This document shows, in pieces, positions 58,833 through 64,000 of a stretch of DNA of 64,000 bases. The notes under the pieces are model-generated. The model made no database searches. It was not told the origin of the DNA and was given only the letters and a program-made list of their open reading frames with translations. Source of the DNA: CAVQCJ01 sp963711005 (GTDB lineage Bacteria > Actinomycetota > Actinomycetes > Prado026); contig CAVQCJ010000004.1 in the NCBI GenBank assembly GCA_963711005.1, positions 248,001 through 312,000 of the forward strand. The letters are read 5' to 3'. Position 1 is the stretch's first letter. Every line of letters starts with the position of its first letter. Position numbers and translations under genes: made by a program.

Positions 58833-59915
58833 ATGCCACGCGCTGCTGACCTTGGCATCAGGATCGGGACCCTGCCGACCGGTGCCACGAACTCCGTCCT
58901 CGACGTGCCGGGGGTCGGCCTCGGGCACGCGACGGTCTGGCGGGACGAGCCGGACCCGCCGCAAGGACGCGGCGTGGCCAGGACCGGGGTGACCGTCCTG
59001 CTGGCGGCCGACGACGCGTTCGAGCGGCCCGTCCCGGCCGGGGGCGCGGTCCTCAACGGCGCGGGGGAGTGCACCGGGTTCCTCGCGGCGGCCGAGTGGG
59101 GGCTGCTCGAGACGCCGGTCTTCCTGACCTCCACGATGCAGCTCGGCCGGGTGTACGACGCCGCCTGCGAGCTGCTGCAGGAGACCCAGCCGCTGATCGG
59201 CGAGGACGTCGCGATCCCGGTCGTGGCGGAGTGCGACGACTCGTTCCTGTCGGACGTGCGCCGCATGCAGGTGGAGGCCGCCGACGTCGGCGCCGCATGG
59301 CAGGCCGCGCGCGACTCGGTGGGGTCGTTGCTGGCCCCCGCGGAGGGCTCGGTCGGCAGCGGCGCCGGGATGTCCTGCCTGGGGTTCAAGGGCGGGATCG
59401 GGACGGCTTCGCGGGTGCTGCCCTCCGGGCACACGCTCGGGGTGCTGCTGATGGCCAACTTCGGCGAGCGGGAGCGCCTCACCGTCGACGGCGTGCCGGT
59501 CGGCCGGCTGCTGCCACCCGACCCGTACGCCGCGGCGCCCGGACCGGCCGGGTCGTGCATCGGTGTCGTCGTCACCGACGCCCCGCTGGACGCCGCCGCG
59601 TGCGCCCGGCTGGCGCGCCGTGTCGGGCTCGGGCTGGCCAGGACGGGGTCGACCGCGCACCACGGCAGCGGCGAGATCTTCCTGGCCTCCGCGACCGGGA
59701 TCAGGGCCGACCGGCGCGGCCGGCCGCACGGGCCGACCCCGCTGACGGCCTGGGACCTGGACCCGTTCTTCGAGGCCGTCGTCGACGCGAGCGAGGAGTC
59801 GGTCCTCAACGCGCTGCTCGGCTCACCGACTGTCCACGGGCGGGCGGGCAACACCCGCGAGGGGCTGCCGGCCGACGAGGTCGTCCGCCTGCTCCGTCGT
59901 CACGGCCGGCTGTGA
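58833..59915 (+). CDS. P1-family (DmpA/BapA-like) self-processing aminopeptidase
   Basis: The 360-residue protein has GIRIGTLPTGATNSVLDVPG near the start, GVGLGHATVWRDE, SVGSGAGMSCLGFKGGIGTASR, and GSCIGVVVTDAPLD, whose Gly-Ser bond is the expected autocleavage site with Ser as N-terminal nucleophile. The family releases D-amino acids, beta-amino acids or N-terminal residues from small peptides and amides. It has no signal peptide, so it is cytosolic. CAGGAT precedes the ATG by seven bases. Confidence 0.93.
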   Translation: MPRAADLGIRIGTLPTGATNSVLDVPGVGLGHATVWRDEPDPPQGRGVARTGVTVLLAADDAFERPVPAGGAVLNGAGECTGFLAAAEWGLLETPVFLTSTMQLGRVYDAACELLQETQPLIGEDVAIPVVAECDDSFLSDVRRMQVEAADVGAAWQAARDSVGSLLAPAEGSVGSGAGMSCLGFKGGIGTASRVLPSGHTLGVLLMANFGERERLTVDGVPVGRLLPPDPYAAAPGPAGSCIGVVVTDAPLDAAACARLARRVGLGLARTGSTAHHGSGEIFLASATGIRADRRGRPHGPTPLTAWDLDPFFEAVVDASEESVLNALLGSPTVHGRAGNTREGLPADEVVRLLRRHGRL

Positions 59916-59928
59916 GCGGTCAGCCCGG

Positions 59929-61137
59929 TCAGGCCGGCTGGTGCGGCGGGACGCCGCGGTAGGCGCGGCCGACCAGGCTGACCCACCGGTGCACCGCGTC
60001 CTCGTTGGGTGCGAACGGGCCCGGCTTGAAGTGCGGCGAGGTGAGCCCGCGCTGCACCGACTCGCAGGCGCCGAAGTCCTGCTTGTTCGTCAGGTCCCAG
60101 AAGTCGACGGCGTACGACGGGTCGACGGACTCCGACGGGAAGAACCACGAGCACTCGATCCAGGTACGGTCCGGAGCCAGCGGGAGCATCCGGTGCGTCA
60201 TCACGTAGTCCGGGTGCAGCGACAGCAGCAGGTTCGGGAACAGCCCGAGGTACAGGACCTTGCGCGGGTCCACACCTTCGAGGAACAGCCCGCCGGACGC
60301 CCCGGTCAGCGACATCGTGACCGCGTCGTCGGCGAGGTCCATCGCCCCGCCGACCCACGCGCCCGGCAGGTCGTAGTTCGCGCCCGAAGTCGGCGGCGAG
60401 ACCTGGCACAGCTCGGGGTGGATCATCGGGCAGTGGTAGCACTCGTGGTAGTTCTCGCAGACGATCTTCCAGTTGGCCGCGATCTCGTAAGCGTGCCGGG
60501 CGCCGAGGACGAGCCGTTCCGGCGCGTACGGCGCGACCAGCCCGTCCAGCTCGCCGATGTGCTGCTCGAACGAGCCGGCCCGCGCGGTGGCGTTGACGAA
60601 CACCCACCCGTGCCAGACCCGGGACGGCAGCTCGACGAGCCCGTACTCGGACCTGTCGAACGTCGGCACCGCGTCGAAACCCGGGGACGCGATGGCGTGA
60701 CCGGCGAGGTCGTACGACCAGGCGTGGTACGGGCAGGTCAGCGCGCGCCGGCTGCCGGTGCCGCCCTCGGGCAGCAGCTCGTGCCCCCGGTGCCGGCAGG
60801 TGTTGGCGAACGCCCGGACGGTGGTGGCGCCGGCGGCCTGCGCCTCCGCCTCGAACGTCAGCAGCACCGGGATGTCGCCGAGGTTGAGAGCGCGCTGGCT
60901 CAGCGGACTTCCGGCCGCGTCCTTCGCCAGGTCGTCGACCCGGCCCAGGCACGGCCAGCTGTCCGCGAAGAAGTGCCGCCGCTCCCAGGCCAGCACCGCG
61001 GGGTCGGTGTACGCGGCGGCCGGCAGCATCGTGGACTGGCCGAACGGACGCAGGGCGCGGTCCAGCTCGGCCGGGTCCAGCGGCGCGGACTCGGCCGGGA
61101 ACGTCGACGGGAGTTCGGTCGTCGGGCTCGTGGTCAC
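59929..61137 (-). CDS. Rieske oxygenase alpha subunit, GbcA/CntA-like
   Basis: The 402-residue protein has the Rieske cluster motif CRHRGHELL and CPYHAWSYD (Cys-x-His, Cys-x2-His) and the mononuclear iron site ENYHECYHCPMIHPEL. The layout matches oxygenases that demethylate or cleave quaternary amines (glycine betaine, carnitine, stachydrine) better than aromatic dioxygenases. No reductase or ferredoxin is in the window. GTG 61137 is divergent from the TetR gene. Confidence 0.92.
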   Translation of the reverse strand: MTTSPTTELPSTFPAESAPLDPAELDRALRPFGQSTMLPAAAYTDPAVLAWERRHFFADSWPCLGRVDDLAKDAAGSPLSQRALNLGDIPVLLTFEAEAQAAGATTVRAFANTCRHRGHELLPEGGTGSRRALTCPYHAWSYDLAGHAIASPGFDAVPTFDRSEYGLVELPSRVWHGWVFVNATARAGSFEQHIGELDGLVAPYAPERLVLGARHAYEIAANWKIVCENYHECYHCPMIHPELCQVSPPTSGANYDLPGAWVGGAMDLADDAVTMSLTGASGGLFLEGVDPRKVLYLGLFPNLLLSLHPDYVMTHRMLPLAPDRTWIECSWFFPSESVDPSYAVDFWDLTNKQDFGACESVQRGLTSPHFKPGPFAPNEDAVHRWVSLVGRAYRGVPPHQPA

Positions 61138-61178
61138 AGGTTTCCCCTCACCGGGCGGCGGGACAGTAGGGTCCGGGC

Positions 61179-61784
61179 GTGGCCCGCAGGAGCGTGGAGG
61201 TGCGCCGGGAGGAGATCCTCGCGGCGACCGTCGTCGAAGTGCAGCGCAGCGGCCTGGCCCAGACCAGGGTCGCCGACGTCGCCGCTGCGCTGGGCATCTC
61301 GCCGGCGCTGGTCTTCTACCACTTCGAGACCAAGGACCGGCTGCTCGCGGAGGCTTTCGCGTACGCCGCCGAACGCGACCTGGTCCGGCTGGACAAGGCC
61401 GTGCACGGGCACGGCTCGGCCACGCAGCGGCTGCGCGCGGTGCTCAAGCTGTACTCGCCGAGCGGGTCCACGCCGCCGGGCTGGACGTTGTGGGTGGACG
61501 CCTGGGCCGCGGCCCTGCGCAGCCCCGAGCTGCGCACGGTGTCGCGCAAGCTGGACCTGCGCTGGAAAGAGACGGTCGCCGGCGTCATCGACGACGGGGT
61601 CGGGACCGGGGAGTTCACCTGCGCCGACCCACAGGGTGCGGCCTGGCGCATCACCGCGCTCATCGACGGGCTGGCGATCCAGGTGACGGTGCATCGCGGC
61701 GTGCTGACCCGCGGGCAGATGGCCGGCTGGGTCGCGCAGCTGGCCGAGAGCGAGCTCGGGCTGGCGGCGGGAACGCTCGGCTGA
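61179..61784 (+). CDS. TetR-family regulator, BetI-like
   Basis: The 201-residue protein has the TetR helix-turn-helix (RVADVAAALGISPALVFYHF, residues about 28-47) and a BetI-type C-terminal domain. TAGGGT precedes GTG 61179 by six bases. The 41-bp gap to the Rieske gene must hold both promoters, so the regulator probably controls the Rieske gene and itself. Ligand may be a quaternary amine by analogy with BetI. Confidence 0.92.
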   Translation: MARRSVEVRREEILAATVVEVQRSGLAQTRVADVAAALGISPALVFYHFETKDRLLAEAFAYAAERDLVRLDKAVHGHGSATQRLRAVLKLYSPSGSTPPGWTLWVDAWAAALRSPELRTVSRKLDLRWKETVAGVIDDGVGTGEFTCADPQGAAWRITALIDGLAIQVTVHRGVLTRGQMAGWVAQLAESELGLAAGTLG

Positions 61785-61829
61785 GCCGGTCTCGCGTGGC
61801 TTCGTCGTCATGGGCAACGTGGTCATGGG

Positions 61830-62999
61830 CTACACCAGCCAGCTGACCGGGTGGTCGGCGTCGGTCAGCGCGGGGCGGTCCAGCCGGAACGGGGTCAGGT
61901 CGACCGTGGTCCCGGCGGCGCCGGTGGCGGCGAGGTCGGCGAGCAGCCGGCCGAACATCGGGGCGAACTTGAACCCGTGGGCGGCGCCCAGCCCGACGAC
62001 CACCGACGGGTGCTCGGGCAACACGCCGAGCACGAAGTCGCGGTCCGGGGTCAGCGTGTACAGGCAGGTCTTGGACCGGTCCACCGGCCCGGAGCCGGGG
62101 AAGGTCCTGGCCATGAACTCGGCCAGCAGCGCGACTCGCGCCGGGTCCGGGTCGAACGAGCGTCCGTCGCCGGTCACCTGCGGGCCGCCGCAGTCCTGCG
62201 CGGCCTTGACCGTGGGCTCGCCGAACAGCGGGAAGCCGTAGAACGACGGGTCGTCCATCCAGATCCACACCGGGAACCTGTCGTCGGCGAACCGCTGCGG
62301 GTCCGGCGGCCGGAAGTACGTGACCTGCTCCTGGGTCACGGTCAGCGGCACGGTCCGTCCCAGGTGGGCCAGCACGTCGTTGGCCCAGGCGTCAGCGGTG
62401 ACGACGAGCCGCCGGACCCGGTAGGTCGTCCCGCCGGCCTGGACCTCGAGCCCGGCGCCGCCGAGGTCGCGCACCGCGGTGACCGGCGAGTGGTCCCGCA
62501 GGACGGCGCCGTGCACCTGCGCCTGTCGCTGCATCGCCGCCGTCCCCCGCGCGGCCGGCACGATGCCGGTGCCCTCCTGGTAGACGGTCACGGTGCCGTC
62601 GGGCAGCACGATCTGCGGCCAGCGGTCGGCGACCGCGGCGCTGTCCAGGACTTCGTACGGCACGCCGACCTCGTCCATCGACGCGGTGTATTCGACGGCC
62701 GGGATCGCCGCGCCGGGCGGGAACAGGTCGATTCCACCGGTGACGGTGACGAACCGCTCGCCGGTCTCCGCCTCGAGGGCGGCCCAGTCGCGGTAGGTCT
62801 CGAAGGTCAGCCGTACGTAGTCCGGCCGGTGGTAGCTGTGCCGGATGATCCGCGACGAGTCGTGCGAGGCGCCCCGCTCGTGCCCCAGCTCGAACCGCTC
62901 CAGCCCGAGCACGCGCTCGCCGCGCCGCGCCAGCTGCCAGGCGGTGGCGCTGCCCAGGCCGCCGAGCCCGACGACGGCGTACTCGAATGTCTCGGCCAT
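61830..62999 (-). CDS. FAD-dependent amine oxidase (monomeric sarcosine/N-methyltryptophan oxidase-like)
   Basis: The 389-residue protein has the FAD loop YAVVGLGGLGSATAWQLARR, RIIRHSYHRPDYVRL, the covalent-flavin cysteine in KTCLYTLTPDRDFV and GLGAAHGFKFAPMFG. It oxidises N-methyl amino acids such as sarcosine, releasing formaldehyde and H2O2. ATG 62999 overlaps the Rieske stop (TGATG), with GTG 63002 possible. It would act after demethylation of a quaternary or tertiary amine. Confidence 0.92.
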   Translation of the reverse strand: MAETFEYAVVGLGGLGSATAWQLARRGERVLGLERFELGHERGASHDSSRIIRHSYHRPDYVRLTFETYRDWAALEAETGERFVTVTGGIDLFPPGAAIPAVEYTASMDEVGVPYEVLDSAAVADRWPQIVLPDGTVTVYQEGTGIVPAARGTAAMQRQAQVHGAVLRDHSPVTAVRDLGGAGLEVQAGGTTYRVRRLVVTADAWANDVLAHLGRTVPLTVTQEQVTYFRPPDPQRFADDRFPVWIWMDDPSFYGFPLFGEPTVKAAQDCGGPQVTGDGRSFDPDPARVALLAEFMARTFPGSGPVDRSKTCLYTLTPDRDFVLGVLPEHPSVVVGLGAAHGFKFAPMFGRLLADLAATGAAGTTVDLTPFRLDRPALTDADHPVSWLV

Positions 63000-64000
63000 C
63001 ACGCGCCGCCACCGGCTCTGTCGCCACCGGAGGTGGCGTCGACCGTCCCGCCCAGCCTCGGCAGCAGCCATCGGCGGATGTCCAGCGAAGCGTCCTCCAT
63101 CGGGGCGTACCAGCCCTGCCGGTACGCCCGCGAGGACATGCCGCGCTGCACCGACTCGCAGATCGCCCAGTCCTGCCGGTTCACCAGGTCCCAGAAGTCG
63201 GCGGCGTCGGCCGGGTCGAACGTCTCCTGCGCCACCTCGTCCGGCGCGAACAGCACGTCACAGACGATCCGGGTGCGGTCGACGGCCAGCGGCTCGAGCC
63301 GGAACGCGGCCACGTGCTCGGCGGACAGCGAAAGCAGCAGGTTCGGGTAGACCAGCTCACCTTTGTGGCGCACCTGCTCGTCGGCGTCCAGGTCCGGGAA
63401 GCAGGTGCGGTCCGACGTGCCGGAGAACGTGAACGTCCAGGCGCCCTCGCGGTGCGGCACGCCGCCGTCCCAGTCCAGGTCGGACCCGCCGCGGCCGAAC
63501 GCCGGCACGAGCTGCACCAGCTCGGGGTGCACGGGACCGCAGTGGTAGCACTCGTTGTAGTTCTCCGCGACCAGCTTCCAGTTGGCGGCGACGTCGTACA
63601 CCATCTGCCGCCCGACGACGAGCGCGTCCAGCGGGTAGCGACGGATCCGCTCCGGCACCGGTCCCAGCTCGTCGGCGAGCGTCCGCGGTGCGGCCGCGTC
63701 CAGGTTCACCCAGACGAACCCGGCCCAGCTGTCCACCAGCACCGGGTGCAGCCCGAAGGCAGCCGGCTCGAAGTCGTCGACGTCCTCGGTGTGCGGCGCG
63801 AACCGCAGCGAGCCGTCCAGGTCGTAGGTCCACGAGTGGTACGGGCAGCGCAGCGCGAACGCCCGGCACGGCGCCGGCGGCGGACGGCTCGGGTCGACCG
63901 GGACGACCTGCGAGCCGCGGTGCCGGCACACGTTGTAGTGCCCGTGCAGGGCGCCGGCCTTGTCCACCGTGAGCAGCACCGACTCGCCGAGCACGTCGAC
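62999..64000 (-). CDS. Second Rieske oxygenase, 5' end outside window
   Basis: The 333 visible residues carry CRHRGSQVV and CPYHSWTYD (Rieske) and ENYNECYHCGPVHPEL (iron site). It is related to, but clearly distinct from, the first Rieske protein and is on the same strand as the oxidase, overlapping it. The frame is open to the window edge, so the start is missing. The pair of Rieske enzymes plus oxidase suggests successive N-demethylations. Confidence 0.93.
   Translation of the reverse strand, partial: VDVLGESVLLTVDKAGALHGHYNVCRHRGSQVVPVDPSRPPPAPCRAFALRCPYHSWTYDLDGSLRFAPHTEDVDDFEPAAFGLHPVLVDSWAGFVWVNLDAAAPRTLADELGPVPERIRRYPLDALVVGRQMVYDVAANWKLVAENYNECYHCGPVHPELVQLVPAFGRGGSDLDWDGGVPHREGAWTFTFSGTSDRTCFPDLDADEQVRHKGELVYPNLLLSLSAEHVAAFRLEPLAVDRTRIVCDVLFAPDEVAQETFDPADAADFWDLVNRQDWAICESVQRGMSSRAYRQGWYAPMEDASLDIRRWLLPRLGGTVDATSGGDRAGGGA

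Noticed and set aside
57600..59729. N-terminal extension of the subtilase to 1700 residues
   Set aside because: The extension is Arg/Pro/Gly-rich, antisense or out of frame with the HDAC-like gene; the signal peptide begins at 57599.

Overview
The window is chromosomal DNA from a high-GC actinomycete. Nearly every real gene shows extreme G/C preference at third codon positions and frequent GTG starts. The gene set is actinobacterial: SigR with a zinc anti-sigma factor RsrA, WhiB1, PdtaS, the large fused 2-oxoglutarate decarboxylase Kgd, the 24-residue ribosomal protein bL37, BsaP, nickel SOD with SodX, and UsfX/SigF. From memory, aroA, rsgA, the SRAP gene, sigR/rsrA, a free-standing biotinyl protein, pdtaS, whiB1 and the DAG-kinase-like gene correspond to the Rv3218-Rv3228 neighbourhood of Mycobacterium tuberculosis, so the core is probably conserved backbone. 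NiSOD, a DasR-type regulator and the Rieske genes argue against a mycobacterium. I cannot name the genus.

Layout. 1-5255: a truncated class III aminotransferase, a Pr6Pr-META membrane fusion, a LacI regulator with two matching operators, a YbaK-type deacylase, a CaCA cation exchanger and a PadR regulator. 5383-11862: paired CrcB fluoride channels, a siroheme synthase, an AI-2E transporter, a CBS protein, HisN and small membrane or DUF proteins. 11879-18327: aroA-rsgA, SRAP, a hydrolase, sigR-rsrA, bL37 and two unknowns. 18328-24405: a lower-GC leader with a 26-bp perfect inverted repeat and a small reading frame, two coupled HD-GYP proteins, AccC, a minimal biotin carrier and PilT. 24424-35547: biotin genes (bsaP, bioB, bioD, bioF) interleaved with an ALS-like enzyme, PhzF and an amino-sugar module (DasR-like GntR, SIS isomerase, NagA). 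35598-41774: PdtaS, WhiB1, a lipid-kinase-like protein, SigF/UsfX and acetyltransferase/phosphatase genes. 42178-48899: a MarR/azoreductase pair, SodN/SodX, malic enzyme, an MDR reductase and small enzymes. 48921-57599: a DUF6104 gene, kgd carrying an apparent one-base frameshift, an ABC exporter and a secreted subtilase. 57740-64000: an HDAC-like amidohydrolase, a P1 peptidase and a Rieske/TetR/sarcosine-oxidase-like cluster, probably for methylated amine catabolism; the last Rieske gene runs off the window.

Gene interplay. Regulation is unusually readable. Many genes have a TAnnnT or CAnnnT -10 box exactly 6-7 nt before the start codon, so their mRNAs should be leaderless. Operators can be assigned for LacI, the DasR-like GntR, MarR/AzoR, CRP at whiB1 and SigR itself. 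Several unrelated pathways are joined by 4-bp stop/start overlaps, notably gntR-bioD and bioF-nagA.

Most notable: the SigR promoter placed to start a longer SigR isoform, the inverted-repeat leader in front of the HD-GYP pair, the single -10 element shared by two divergent leaderless genes at 58820-58826, the biotin/amino-sugar overlaps and the kgd frameshift. All calls are from reading the sequence; no database search was run.
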